The notes below the pieces were generated by a model. That model made no database searches. It saw only the letters and a program-made list of their open reading frames with translations, and was not told the DNA's origin. The position numbers and the translations under genes are program-made. Below are positions 52,484 through 62,040 of a DNA stretch of 64,000 nucleotides, one piece after another; the first letter of the stretch is position 1; each line of letters begins with the position of its first letter. The stretch comes from Sphingobacteriales bacterium TSM_CSS (lineage in GTDB: Bacteria > Bacteroidota > Bacteroidia > Chitinophagales > UBA2359): contig NBMY01000143.1 of the NCBI GenBank assembly GCA_002212985.1, positions 1 to 64,000 of the forward strand, in the 5' to 3' direction.

Positions 52484-55400
52484 CTATTCAAGTATAATGG
52501 TTCTGCGGTGAACCGTTTTGGTCAATAAGTCTTTGATATTAAAATTGATGGAGGTTACTCCAAAATCAGGTTCAAAGCGGAAGGCATTCTGCACATAATG
52601 CACTTCCACCCGCTTGCCATCCACAAAAGCCAAGGCCAGTATAAACTGCTCAGGCAAATTGAGTCCGTAAATGATTTCATTTTTGGTGATGGTTACCGTT
52701 GTGGCATCTTTTCTTCTGCCCTTCACTTCAATAAAGCGGAGGCTGCCTGTTTGGCTGCAATGACTTTCAATGTCGTAGCCAATCTTTTCCTTGCTTCGGT
52801 CTTTGGCTGCATTGTTCAGTTCCTTTTCTACGGCAAACACGGCATTCATACCTGCTTTTTCTACTGCTGCTTTTTCTTCGGGTGAACCAAAACCCTGGCT
52901 TTTGTAATCTTCCTTAACCTGCGTACTGAGCATGAAAGCAGGTATCACCAATACGCCACCAATCACCACAGGTGGTTTGGAAGAAATTTTACTTTCTTCA
53001 TCCAACTCCTGCATGCGCTTCTGCATCCGGGCTTGCAGTTCATCTGCCCGCTTACGCGCTTCATTGGAATTGAGCTTGGCATTGGGTCTGCCCGATTCTT
53101 CCAGAATTCTGAGGTCACGGGCACGATGGTCCCAATGGCGTATTTCGTTGGTCAATCTTTCCTGCACAGCCGTCTTGGTTTTTGCAACTAAATACTGACG
53201 GTTCTTTTTTACCCGCTCCAGATGGTCTTTTGCAATGGTGGTAATGGCAAAAGACTTGATTTTGTCTTCCATGTTTTGCTTTAACCAAGGCATTTCATCT
53301 GCTTTGGTAAGCATTTCATTTATTTCTTCTTCGGTGGCATGTCGGTAATCCAAATAAGGTGCGTAACCGGCTTGCATGATTTGTCCTTGTCCATTCAGTT
53401 CTACAAAATGTACCTCTCTGCTAATGGTTCTTCTGCCACCGGTTTCTAATTGTCGTGCATCCTGCACACTATTCTCCAAGTAAAAAAGCACTCGTGGTTC
53501 GCTGTCAGGATTGAGTTCATCAATCAAAATAGATCCTTGTTTGAGCAAGCCCATTTGCGATTCGAGCAACAAATCAATGGTGGCATCTAATAAAGGATGT
53601 CCGGGGCAAACAAAGGCAGCCAAAGGCTTGCCTTGCACTGATGCCAATTCTTTATGGAAGGTGATGCGCTCATAGTTTTTAAGAATAGGTTCTCTTGTGC
53701 CAATAATCCTATCTCTGTTACGAATTGCTGCGGGCACATGAATTACCTGATACCTTCCTTTTTCTTTTTCGGTAACAGAACCACCAAGTGTTTTGAAAGC
53801 AGTCAAAAAGAAGTCGGCAATAAAATGGGGTTGGAGCTTTCTTGCCGCAGCCCTGTCCATTTCTTCCCTGATTTCCTGCATTCCTGACTTGGTCATGGTG
53901 ATGGCATGAAGCGACCTTTCCTGCAACAGCTTTTCGAGCTTTGCATGGTCTAATGCTTCGTCCAGTACTCTGTCTAAAAATGCTTTTCTTTCCGGGTCAC
54001 TGCCGTAGCGAATGGCTTCAATCAATAAGTCTCTCAGACTTCTATTTTCAAAAGTCATTTCACCCAACACGTCAAAGACTTGTCCACCCAAGGCTTCCCG
54101 TTCAATTTCCAGTTTTTCAAACAAACGATGCCACACTTCACCTTCTCGGGTTTGGTGTGCAATGATGTTCCATAGGCGGCAGACTTCTGTTTGTCCGATA
54201 CGGTGAATGCGCCCAAACCTTTGTTCAAGACGGTTTGGATTCCAAGGTAAGTCGTAGTTCACCATCAGGTGTGCCCGTTGCAAGTTTATACCTTCACCTG
54301 CTGCATCTGTAGCTACAAGAACTGAAACATTTATATCTTGCGTAAACAGTTCCTGCGCTTTTCTTCGGTCTTCCCGGTTCATGCCCCCTTGAATGGTAAC
54401 GACCGCATCCTGACTGCCCAACAAGGTTCTGATTTTAAGTGCTAAGTAGTTTAATGTATCTCGATGCTCGGTAAAGATTACCAATTTTCTTCTGTTGCGG
54501 GCATCATCAAACATCCATTCGTTTTCGGTAAGAATGTTTGAAAGTTCTTCCCATTTCTTGTCGGTGCCTGACCGTTTGACAGTCAAGGCCAGTTCTTCCA
54601 ACTGCTTAAGCGTATTGATTTCAGCTTCAAGTTCCTGAATGGTTCGTGCTGTAGTAGCACGGTCCACAAATTCATTCTCAATATGTTCCTGCTCTCCGGA
54701 TTCTATATCATCAACATAATCTTCAATATCTTCATCATCATCAAAATCAGGAAGTTGTTCTGTCCTGAGTTCGACACGATGAAACAATCTTTCTTCATCC
54801 AGTCGGGCTTGTAGCCTTTCTTTCCTTCTTCTCAATGATTGATAGATTGCTTCGGGAGAAGATGCTAGTCTTCGTTGAAGAATAGTGAGTGCGAAACCTA
54901 CCGAACCACGTCTGCCGGATTCTAATTTGTCGGCTCTGTTAAATTGCTCTCTCACATAGTTGGTCACTTCAACGTATAGCCTTTCTTCATCCGGTGTAAG
55001 TTGGTATGGCACAGTAATGGCTATTCTTTCAGGAAATAGCGGTTTCCCATCAAATTTTACCAGTTGTTCTTTGAGTAATCTACGCATAATATCAGACACA
55101 TCCACTGTGTGTACACCATCACGAAATCTTCCTTCAAACCTATCCCCATCAATCAATGCCAGGAATAATTGGAAATCTTCTTCCTTGCCATTGTGTGGTG
55201 TTGCGGTCATTAGCAGGAAGTGCCTTGTTTGTCTGGCAAGAAGTTGCCCCAATCTGTAGCGTTTGGTGAATTTGACTTCACCGCCAAAAAATGAAGCCGA
55301 CATTTTGTGTGCTTCATCTACAATAACCAAATCCCAATCGGTTACTTTAAGTTTTTCCTGTAAATCTTCATCGCGGCTCAGCTTATCGAGACGAGCAATG

Positions 55401-56005
55401 ACAAAATTTTCTTCATTAAACCAATTGCCTGTTTTGGAAGAATTAGTTTTATCGTTGGTCAGGATTTCAAAGGGAAGTTGAAACTTTTGAAAGAGTTCGT
55501 CCTGCCACTGTTCAGCCAACACACCCGGACACACAATGAGGCATCTCTTTACATCCCCACGGATGGCAAGTTCTTTAATAAGTAATCCGGCCATAATGGT
55601 CTTACCTGCCCCCGGGTCATCAGCCAACACATAACGTAAAGGTTGCCGTGGCAACATGCTATCGTAAACGGCAGTAATCTGGTGAGGCAATGGCTCAATC
55701 ATAGAAGTATGAATGGCCATCATTGGGTCAAAAATATAAGCCAACTTAATGCGGTATGCTTCCGATACGAGTTTGAACTTTTCGGAAGAAGCATTGAAGC
55801 TCCAGGGAGCTGAAGCAGTTACAATATCAAGATTGGGTTCATTGTCCCGATAAAGGATTTCATTATTAGGATTACCAAGACTATCCTTAAAAGTTATTTC
55901 AATTACATCCGTACCATGCCAAACAGCATCAATCACTTCAACCATTTGGTTGGGGATTACGCCATTTAGGTAGGTGCCTTTGGTGATATTTTCGAGTTTG
56001 GTCAT
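52484..56005 (-). CDS. SNF2-type helicase with DUF3883 domain (Hma-like operon, first gene)
   Basis: The 1173-residue protein has Walker A in LADDPGAGKTIMAG (~130), the DEAH box in VIVDEAHKMSA (~224), motif III in LLMTATPHNG (~260) and the C-terminal helicase motifs QRFGRIHRIGQT (~615). A C-terminal DUF3883-like domain follows (~1055-1150; FIEVKGRRKDATTVTITKNE), whose E-x-K pattern is nuclease-like. It is the first gene of a minus-strand operon with the methylase and ATPase. Likely role: ATP-dependent translocation on invading DNA. Confidence 0.88.
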   Translation of the reverse strand: MTKLENITKGTYLNGVIPNQMVEVIDAVWHGTDVIEITFKDSLGNPNNEILYRDNEPNLDIVTASAPWSFNASSEKFKLVSEAYRIKLAYIFDPMMAIHTSMIEPLPHQITAVYDSMLPRQPLRYVLADDPGAGKTIMAGLLIKELAIRGDVKRCLIVCPGVLAEQWQDELFQKFQLPFEILTNDKTNSSKTGNWFNEENFVIARLDKLSRDEDLQEKLKVTDWDLVIVDEAHKMSASFFGGEVKFTKRYRLGQLLARQTRHFLLMTATPHNGKEEDFQLFLALIDGDRFEGRFRDGVHTVDVSDIMRRLLKEQLVKFDGKPLFPERIAITVPYQLTPDEERLYVEVTNYVREQFNRADKLESGRRGSVGFALTILQRRLASSPEAIYQSLRRRKERLQARLDEERLFHRVELRTEQLPDFDDDEDIEDYVDDIESGEQEHIENEFVDRATTARTIQELEAEINTLKQLEELALTVKRSGTDKKWEELSNILTENEWMFDDARNRRKLVIFTEHRDTLNYLALKIRTLLGSQDAVVTIQGGMNREDRRKAQELFTQDINVSVLVATDAAGEGINLQRAHLMVNYDLPWNPNRLEQRFGRIHRIGQTEVCRLWNIIAHQTREGEVWHRLFEKLEIEREALGGQVFDVLGEMTFENRSLRDLLIEAIRYGSDPERKAFLDRVLDEALDHAKLEKLLQERSLHAITMTKSGMQEIREEMDRAAARKLQPHFIADFFLTAFKTLGGSVTEKEKGRYQVIHVPAAIRNRDRIIGTREPILKNYERITFHKELASVQGKPLAAFVCPGHPLLDATIDLLLESQMGLLKQGSILIDELNPDSEPRVLFYLENSVQDARQLETGGRRTISREVHFVELNGQGQIMQAGYAPYLDYRHATEEEINEMLTKADEMPWLKQNMEDKIKSFAITTIAKDHLERVKKNRQYLVAKTKTAVQERLTNEIRHWDHRARDLRILEESGRPNAKLNSNEARKRADELQARMQKRMQELDEESKISSKPPVVIGGVLVIPAFMLSTQVKEDYKSQGFGSPEEKAAVEKAGMNAVFAVEKELNNAAKDRSKEKIGYDIESHCSQTGSLRFIEVKGRRKDATTVTITKNEIIYGLNLPEQFILALAFVDGKRVEVHYVQNAFRFEPDFGVTSINFNIKDLLTKTVHRRTIILE

Positions 56006-56058
56006 CTTTTATGTTTGTTTTGCAATTTAGTATTTTTTTATTGCATACACTGTAAACA

Positions 56059-56415
56059 TTACCAGTAGCAAAGCCTACTATAATATAAGAACAAAGAAAC
56101 ACACAATATGTGGCGTATCACCTTAAAAAATTTTACCGATCGGCTATTCAAGGTTGCCGTATAAATAAGCAAGTACTCTTTTAATGAAAATTCTTGCAAA
56201 CTTTTAGGCACCAAATTGTAGGCAATGGTGCGCAATTCGTCTAAAATAGCATCTAATTGATGCCGCTGCTCAGGTATCTGTATTTCATCACGCAGCATGC
56301 GCAACTTATTCTGCACACTGTCATGGAGGTTCAGACTTATCCGTTTGCGCTCATATTCCAGTACTTCCAGCATGTTTTCAAGTACCAGTTTAGGGGTATC
56401 GGGAGAGGTTGTCAT
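56059..56415 (-). pseudogene. Truncated histidine kinase (HisKA_3 only)
   Basis: The 118-residue reading has the dimerisation/phospho-acceptor motif ERKRISLNLHDSVQNKL (~26-42) of NarX/LiaS-type kinases and ends shortly after LKEYLLIYTATLNSR. The HATPase domain is missing; the last ~25 residues (SVKFFKVIRHILCVSLFLYY) do not fit the family. It lies at the upstream edge of the Hma-like operon, which may have replaced its 3' part. Confidence 0.6.
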
Positions 56416-56592
56416 ATAGAATTTTAATTCAAATAAATAAAAGAAAAGCATAACAAATAAACCAGTACAAAGTTAGCACATCACCTTTTTATTTCATAAT
56501 TTTTCTATAAAAAAATACCGCTTCCTATCTTGTAATTTTTTACCCCACGGGCATACTAATAATAAAGGCAATACACAAAAACTATTAGGCTT

Positions 56593-57165
56593 ATGAAAAC
56601 GGAAGCACAACAAATTATTTCGGGGCATGTTTCGTGGGCGGTGGCAGCAGGGTTGTTGCCGGTTCCGCTGCTCGATTTCGGGTTGGTTACCGCCGTGCAG
56701 TTAGATATGGTGCGGCAATTGTGCAACGCTTACGGGGTTTCTTACACTCAGTCCGAAGCCAAAACACGCGTAATTGCCGTTATGGGTGGGTTGGCGCCGC
56801 GCTTAATGAGCAGTGTAATTAAGGTGTTGCCCATCATTGGCACGTTGGGCGGGCTGGTGGCTATGCCGGTTTTATCGGGGGCAAGTACGTATGCCGTAGG
56901 ACAAACGCTGGCAAAACATTTTGAAGAAGGCGGCAACCTCGAAAACTTTGAAATCAGCAAATTTACCGACTTCTACCGCCAAATGCAGGTGAAAGGTAAA
57001 GACGTGGCGCAACTTTTTGCCGACCAAATGCGCGCCGGACGCGACCTGGCTGTTTTGGCAGATATTGAACGCCTCCACAACGAAGGCATCATCAGCAACG
57101 ATGAGTACGATAATATTAAAAAACGCTGGAACGATAAAGCTAAAATAACCATAGTTATTGACTAA
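56593..57165 (+). CDS. DUF697-like membrane protein
   Basis: The 190-residue protein has the DUF697 pattern HVSWAVAAGLLPVPLLDFGLVTAVQLDMVRQLC (two adjacent hydrophobic helices) and a second pair (~85-108, IIGTLGGLVAMPVLSGASTYAVGQ). A short SHOCT-like C-terminal motif (IERLHNEGIISNDEYDNIKKRW) ends it. Such proteins occur with GTPases or as stand-alone membrane proteins; the role is unknown. Confidence 0.75.
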   Translation: MKTEAQQIISGHVSWAVAAGLLPVPLLDFGLVTAVQLDMVRQLCNAYGVSYTQSEAKTRVIAVMGGLAPRLMSSVIKVLPIIGTLGGLVAMPVLSGASTYAVGQTLAKHFEEGGNLENFEISKFTDFYRQMQVKGKDVAQLFADQMRAGRDLAVLADIERLHNEGIISNDEYDNIKKRWNDKAKITIVID

Positions 57166-57305
57166 AACCTGCCTCTCTCAAATGTACCGATGCATCAGAG
57201 ATAGACAATTCAGCATTAATTGCTTAATCTTGACGGTCTTTTTATCGCCCTTCTGAAAATCGGCGTTAAGAAAATCGGAACGCAGGGCGACCAGAAAGCG
57301 GCGCA

Positions 57306-57356
57306 ACAAACGCCCGACAAAAGTTTATTGCGAAGCCGCAGGTTGTCGGCGTTTGT
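57306..57356. repeat. Palindromic intergenic repeat
   Basis: ACAAACGCC pairs with GGCGTTTGT, and the adjoining CGACA with TGTCG, leaving a ~25-nt loop. The wider 57230-57470 stretch looks like a dispersed intergenic repeat and not like coding sequence. Confidence 0.5.
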
Positions 57357-57796
57357 ATTGGCGCTTTCCGCCCGTAATGCAGATTTTTAGCCAGATTTTC
57401 AGGCAGGCTTGATTTTTTGCTACTTTTTCATCAAGCTCACGTTTCGCACCTTGAAAATTTGAGGCTGATAATCAGCAACTTACACATAATGTATATATTC
57501 TACTAATATTACATTATTATATAATAAATTGTTGGTCAGGTAATTACACATAATTTTCTGCTTGGGTGCGAAAAGTGGGATCAAGGAAAAAGTAGATAAA
57601 TTAATAATTTGTATGATAGCCACTACATAGTATTGCCAATTGTGAGCTTTCAAACAGGTTAGTAAGGCAATTTTCAGCATAAAAAACCGAATATTAATTG
57701 CAACTAAACTAAACTTGACCTCTTTTTCTCCGAAGCATGGCTTTACAATGCTCATAGCAAATAACCCAACAAAGCCAAAGCGTTTTAGGCTAATAA

Positions 57797-57830
57797 AAAA
57801 ACTCCCGACATATTAAATGCGGGAGTTTTA
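57797..57830. terminator. Terminator downstream of tRNA-Cys
   Basis: AAACTCCCG/CGGGAGTTT stem with A and T runs; it lies just beyond the 3' end of the minus-strand tRNA. Confidence 0.75.
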
Positions 57831-57840
57831 AACTTTTAAG

Positions 57841-57911
57841 AGGTCGGAACCGGAATCGAACCGGTGTACGAGGTTTTGCAGACCTCTGCCTAGCCGCTCG
57901 GCCATCCGACC
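57841..57911 (-). tRNA. tRNA-Cys (anticodon GCA)
   Basis: Acceptor GGTCGGA/TCCGACC, anticodon stem GAGGT/ACCTC with loop CTGCAAA (anticodon 57877-57879), T-loop TTCGATT, discriminator U as expected for tRNA-Cys. CCA is not encoded. Confidence 0.94.
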
Positions 57912-57953
57912 TTTTTTGCGTGGGCAAAGTTACGGTTTATTTTTGTATTTTGC

Positions 57954-58322
57954 TCATTCATCCAAAGTTTTTTTCACTTCCACAAAAGTGCGCTCCATTG
58001 CAAGGTTGCCGGGTATATGCCATTTACTTACGCGCACCCGCACCTCCTGCACCTGCGGAAAACTTTGCTGTAAGGTTTGGGCAATGGCAAAAGCAACCGT
58101 TTCGAGCAGTTTAACCGGTTTCTCCATAATTTCTGTGCAAACAGTAAACACCGTTTCATAGTTTACGGTTCCCTCCAGCGCATCGGCAAGGCTGTTTTCG
58201 TTAAGCGGCAGTTGCAAATACACATCAATGGTAAAGCGGTTTTCGCAAACCTGTTCGGTAGCATAATAGCCGTGGCGGGCGTAAAATTCCATGCCTTCAA
58301 TGCCAATTGTAGTGTTGCTCAT
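57954..58322 (-). CDS. folB: Dihydroneopterin aldolase
   Basis: The 122-residue protein has the FolB pattern: IGIEGMEFYARHGYYATEQVCENRFTID, a YETVFTVCTEIM helix with the conserved acidic residue, LLETVAFAIAQTL, and C-terminal VRVSKWHIPGNL. It converts dihydroneopterin to 6-hydroxymethyl-dihydropterin and glycolaldehyde in folate synthesis. The length is typical. Confidence 0.92.
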   Translation of the reverse strand: MSNTTIGIEGMEFYARHGYYATEQVCENRFTIDVYLQLPLNENSLADALEGTVNYETVFTVCTEIMEKPVKLLETVAFAIAQTLQQSFPQVQEVRVRVSKWHIPGNLAMERTFVEVKKTLDE

Positions 58323-58344
58323 GTTTAACCTTTCGGGGGTTTAA

Positions 58345-58373
58345 TTGTTTTACCTCAAAAATATGTACCTTTG
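58345..58373 (+). promoter_or_regulatory. Promoter of the acyl-CoA dehydrogenase gene
   Basis: TTG at 58345-58347, 18 nt, then TACCTTTG at 58366-58373, a full -7 match, 34 nt before the ATG at 58408. Confidence 0.65.
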
Positions 58374-58407
58374 CGGCACAATAATTGTAAACAAAAATAC
58401 TCTTTTT

Positions 58408-59631
58408 ATGGCAACCAACGGCATGGATACCGAAATGAGATACACTAAAAGTGTAGGACAGGATAAATATCGCTTTCACGATTACTATTTAGTTGATGAA
58501 CTGCTATCCGATGAGCATCGGCTCATACGCGATACGGTTCAAACATGGGTGAAAAAGGAAATTTCGCCCATTATTGAAGATTACGCCCAACGCGCCCAAT
58601 TCCCGAAGCAAATCATAAAGGGTTTGGCCGAAGTTGGCGCTTTCGGGCCCACCATTCCCGTAGAATACGGCGGGCAAGGTTTGGACTATATCGGGTATGG
58701 CATCATTATGCAGGAGTTGGAACGCGGCGATTCGGGTGTGCGCTCTACTGCTTCGGTGCAAAGTTCTTTGGTCATGTATCCCATTTTCACTTATGGTTCC
58801 GAAGAGCAAAAACGCAAATATTTACCCAAATTGGGTGCCGGCGAAATGATGGGCTGCTTTGGACTTACCGAACCCAACCACGGCTCAAACCCGGGCGGCA
58901 TGGAAACCCATTTTGAAGATAAAGGTGATCATTACCTGCTGAACGGCGCTAAAATGTGGATTTCCAATGCTCCTTTCGCCGATATTGCCGTAGTTTGGGC
59001 AAAAGACGAACAAGGAGTAATACGCGGACTAATAGTAGAGCGCGGCATGGAAGGTTTCAGCACACCCGAAACGCATGGTAAATGGTCGTTGCGGGCATCG
59101 GCTACCGGCGAACTGGTGTTTGATAATGTGAAAGTTCCGAAAGAAAACCTGTTGCCTTTAGCCAAAGGGCTTAAAGCGCCGCTCAGTTGCCTGTCGTCGG
59201 CAAGGTTTGGCATTGCCTGGGGCGCTATCGGGGCAGCTTTAGATTGTTACGATTCAGCGCTTCGCTATTCTTTAGAGCGCATTCAGTTCGATAAACCTAT
59301 TGCTGCCTTCCAGCTTACGCAAAAAAAGCTGGCCGAAATGATTACCGAAATAACCAAAGCACAGTTGTTGGCCTGGCGCGTAGGCGTGCTAAAAAATGAA
59401 GACCGAGCTACGGCTGCCCAAATATCTATGGCAAAACGCAACAATGTAGAAATGGCTTTGCACATAGCCCGAGAGGCAAGGCAAATACATGGCGGTATGG
59501 GCATTACCGGCGAGTACCCCATTATGCGCCACATGATGAACCTCGAATCGGTTATTACCTATGAAGGCACGCACGATATTCACCTGCTTATTACCGGCAT
59601 GGATGTTACCGGCATTAATGCCTTTAAATAA
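58408..59631 (+). CDS. Acyl-CoA dehydrogenase, glutaryl-CoA dehydrogenase-like
   Basis: The 407-residue enzyme has the acyl-CoA dehydrogenase signatures MGCFGLTEPNHGSN (FAD/substrate loop) and, near the C-terminus, VITYEGTHDIHLLITG with the catalytic Glu in the position used by glutaryl-CoA dehydrogenases. ARQIHGGMGITGEYPIMRH also fits. It probably oxidises glutaryl-CoA in lysine/tryptophan breakdown, using an electron-transfer flavoprotein. The ATG at 58408 is preferred to an upstream in-frame ATG because it follows a good promoter. Confidence 0.88.
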   Translation: MATNGMDTEMRYTKSVGQDKYRFHDYYLVDELLSDEHRLIRDTVQTWVKKEISPIIEDYAQRAQFPKQIIKGLAEVGAFGPTIPVEYGGQGLDYIGYGIIMQELERGDSGVRSTASVQSSLVMYPIFTYGSEEQKRKYLPKLGAGEMMGCFGLTEPNHGSNPGGMETHFEDKGDHYLLNGAKMWISNAPFADIAVVWAKDEQGVIRGLIVERGMEGFSTPETHGKWSLRASATGELVFDNVKVPKENLLPLAKGLKAPLSCLSSARFGIAWGAIGAALDCYDSALRYSLERIQFDKPIAAFQLTQKKLAEMITEITKAQLLAWRVGVLKNEDRATAAQISMAKRNNVEMALHIAREARQIHGGMGITGEYPIMRHMMNLESVITYEGTHDIHLLITGMDVTGINAFK

Positions 59632-59665
59632 ACCGCTTATACTTTTTTGCCTTGGGCAAAATAAC

Positions 59666-59703
59666 AAAACCCCCGCAAAGAAAAATTCTCTGCGGGGGTT
59701 TTT
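59666..59703. terminator. Terminator of the acyl-CoA dehydrogenase gene
   Basis: AAAACCCCCGCA/TGCGGGGGTTTT perfect stem, usable in both directions, so it also ends the minus-strand Sus locus. Confidence 0.85.
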
Positions 59704-59724
59704 GCTATAAGGTAGAAGCAAATC

Positions 59725-60537
59725 CTATTGTGGTGTTAACACAATAGTACCCTGGTCTGCATATCCGTTTTCCCAGCTAATGGTAATAACGCCGGTTGCA
59801 GCATCAACACTTCCACCGCCGGTTACGGCTGTTCCAAAAGGTTCTACGGTGTTTACAATGGTAAGGGTACCGCATACATCCTGAATGTTACAGGGCGAAT
59901 CGTTGGTGCTGGAAATGCCATAAACATCATACCACTCAAGGTAAAGACCGCCGCTAAAGTCCGATACCTCATAATTCCCATCGCCAAGGTCGGTAAGGGT
60001 AACAGTAGAGGTAAATCCCGTAATGGGGTCGGGGCAGCAACCGTCGGTAGAGGTACCACTTGAAACGGCGTTATAAGTACCGGCCAAGTCTGAAGGGCAG
60101 CTTACCGGGGCATCAAAAGTTGAACCCGATTTAAGGGCGCGCCCATCGGCAGTATTGCAAACAAAAATCAGCGAAACCACATCGCCTACAGCCACGTCGC
60201 CCAAAGCAACACCGGTACCGTTTAAGGCATCGGCAAGCGTAACGGTTACAGTAGCAGGCAGGCTGTTAATGGTTGCATGAGCTACAGGGTCTGAGCCGTT
60301 AATACTTTTTAGAATACTTACCGAAGTAACATCTGCTCCTTTGGTAGCTAAAGAGAAACCAATTTGGGCGGTAGCGGGGTCGTTAAAGTTAAAGAATCCG
60401 CTTGTAACATCGCTGATAACCGGAATTGCACCCGGCTCGGTTAATTTGTCAACCAACAAATCCTCTTCGCAACTTTGAAAAACGCTTGCAAGGGTTATGA
60501 AGGCAAACAGCAGTAAATAAATGTTTTTTATCTTCAT
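59725..60537 (-). CDS. Lipoprotein of the Sus locus
   Basis: The 270-residue product has a lipobox (VFQSC, ~22) and a beta-sandwich region (~40-140, PGAIPVISDVTSGFFNFNDPATAQIGFSL). It is the third gene of a SusC/SusD operon, 51 bp after SusD. Such proteins are usually surface-exposed binding partners of the transport complex. The ligand is unknown. Confidence 0.72.
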   Translation of the reverse strand: MKIKNIYLLLFAFITLASVFQSCEEDLLVDKLTEPGAIPVISDVTSGFFNFNDPATAQIGFSLATKGADVTSVSILKSINGSDPVAHATINSLPATVTVTLADALNGTGVALGDVAVGDVVSLIFVCNTADGRALKSGSTFDAPVSCPSDLAGTYNAVSSGTSTDGCCPDPITGFTSTVTLTDLGDGNYEVSDFSGGLYLEWYDVYGISSTNDSPCNIQDVCGTLTIVNTVEPFGTAVTGGGSVDAATGVITISWENGYADQGTIVLTPQ

Positions 60538-60588
60538 TTTTCTGTTTTTTTACTGAATGAAAAAATGCTAAACGGTACAATAAACGCA

Positions 60589-61956
60589 TTAGTTGGCATC
60601 CCACCAAACTTTGTCTGAGAAGATGTTAATACTGGGTACATTTGCGCTGTTCAACTGTTCTTCGCTTTGGGCATAGGGGAAACGCACCGGAATGTTGGGT
60701 CCTGCAGCGCCTATAGCAACCGGAAGGTTAGGAATTCCTGTACGGCGAAAATCTACATAACTTTCGGGGTTGGTGTAGAGGGCAATGTACTTTTGCGTTA
60801 AAATATTGTTCAGGCTCAGGTCGGCAGTGGCAGCGGCAACAAAATCGGGGTCGTCAACACCTAATTTTGCCAGGTTGGCTGTAACAGCTGCTTCAAAGGC
60901 GGTTTGTGCGCGGGCGGTGTTGCCGGTTTGCAGAGCAGCTTCGGCCTCAATGAATTTGGTTTCGGCATAGGTCATAAACAAAACGGGGGCGGTATCGCCG
61001 GTAAGAGCAGCGGTGGGGTCAGAAGTTTCGGAAGCGGAAAGCGCTTGTCCGGCATAAGAACCCACATATTCACCGGCGTCATTGGTAGTTGCCAGCACGG
61101 GCAGGCGCGGGTCGTTGTTGTTTTTAAGCAGGTCAATGAAAAAGCCTCCCATAGCAAGGTCGCCCTGACGTTGGGTTAAGAACTGGTACCAAGGGTTGGC
61201 CTGTGCACCGCCGGTAAAGGCAAATTCCATGTCATCGCCGTTTGCTTCCATAGCGCCGGCATCAATAGCTGCCAGTGCTGCCGAAAAAGCTGAAGCGCCG
61301 TTTCGGGCCGACTTATGCAATTCGTAGCGAGCTTTCAGCGCATTTGCGGCTTTGATCCAGCTGGCAGTGCTGCCACCGTAAATAAGGTCGTCACCGGCGG
61401 GTTTAAGTGCGCTTGAAGCGGCGCTTAAATCGGTCACTGCCTGGTCGAGCAGGCCAATAATAGCGGCGTAAACTTGCTCCTGACTGTCATATTTCGGGGT
61501 AAAGTTGCCGTCAGAGCCGTTAAAGGCTTCTGAAAAAGGAACATCACCAAACATATCGGTGGTATTGCCTAAGCAATAGGCCATTAACACGCGTGCTGTG
61601 CCCGAATAATAAGGCGATTCGGCAGATGTTTTGGAAACAATGTCGTTAAGGGTTTGCATGGCGCTGGCATACATACTGCTCCATGCATTGTCCAGGTCAG
61701 ATTCGCCGATGAGATATTTATCAAAACCGGCCTGTTGACGGTCAATACCTGCATGGTGTTGTGTCCATACACTGCAAAAACGGCCATAATCGCCGCCTAA
61801 GATATAGGCAACCTGCAATTCGGCAGCGGGCAGCAACAGGTTAGGCGGAGCATCACTGGGGTTGCTGGGGTCAATGTTCAGGTCGGTATCAATGTAGTTG
61901 CAACCCGGCCCTGCAAAAAGGAATAGAGCGATAAGGGATATTACTATTTTTTTCAT
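60589..61956 (-). CDS. SusD/RagB-family outer-membrane lipoprotein
   Basis: The 455-residue protein has a lipobox (GPGC, ~19) and the SusD-like layout: N-terminal NIDPSNPSDAPPNLLLPAAELQ, TPR-like helices throughout, and a C-terminal SINIFSDKVWWDAN. SusD proteins hold the substrate for the TonB-dependent channel SusC. The locus is the usual SusC-SusD pair; no sugar enzymes or regulators are seen in the window, so the substrate (glycan or peptide) is unknown. Confidence 0.87.
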   Translation of the reverse strand: MKKIVISLIALFLFAGPGCNYIDTDLNIDPSNPSDAPPNLLLPAAELQVAYILGGDYGRFCSVWTQHHAGIDRQQAGFDKYLIGESDLDNAWSSMYASAMQTLNDIVSKTSAESPYYSGTARVLMAYCLGNTTDMFGDVPFSEAFNGSDGNFTPKYDSQEQVYAAIIGLLDQAVTDLSAASSALKPAGDDLIYGGSTASWIKAANALKARYELHKSARNGASAFSAALAAIDAGAMEANGDDMEFAFTGGAQANPWYQFLTQRQGDLAMGGFFIDLLKNNNDPRLPVLATTNDAGEYVGSYAGQALSASETSDPTAALTGDTAPVLFMTYAETKFIEAEAALQTGNTARAQTAFEAAVTANLAKLGVDDPDFVAAATADLSLNNILTQKYIALYTNPESYVDFRRTGIPNLPVAIGAAGPNIPVRFPYAQSEEQLNSANVPSINIFSDKVWWDAN

Positions 61957-62040
61957 AAAATTTCGTTTGTTGATTAAATGAGAAACTGTTTAAGCGCTTT
62001 TAATCAAAGAGTTTGCTCAGAAGCACCCTTAAACAGGGTT

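Larger units (their letters stand above)
57166..57840. other. Gap with palindromic repeat
   Basis: No reliable gene. It holds a palindromic element (57306-57356) and a terminator for tRNA-Cys (57797-57830). An AT-rich open frame on the minus strand (57480-57755) has no family resemblance and is not called. Confidence 0.55.

Noticed and set aside
57480-57755. Minus-strand open frame of 91 codons
   Set aside because: AT-rich, no recognisable family, overlaps sequence with repeat character.
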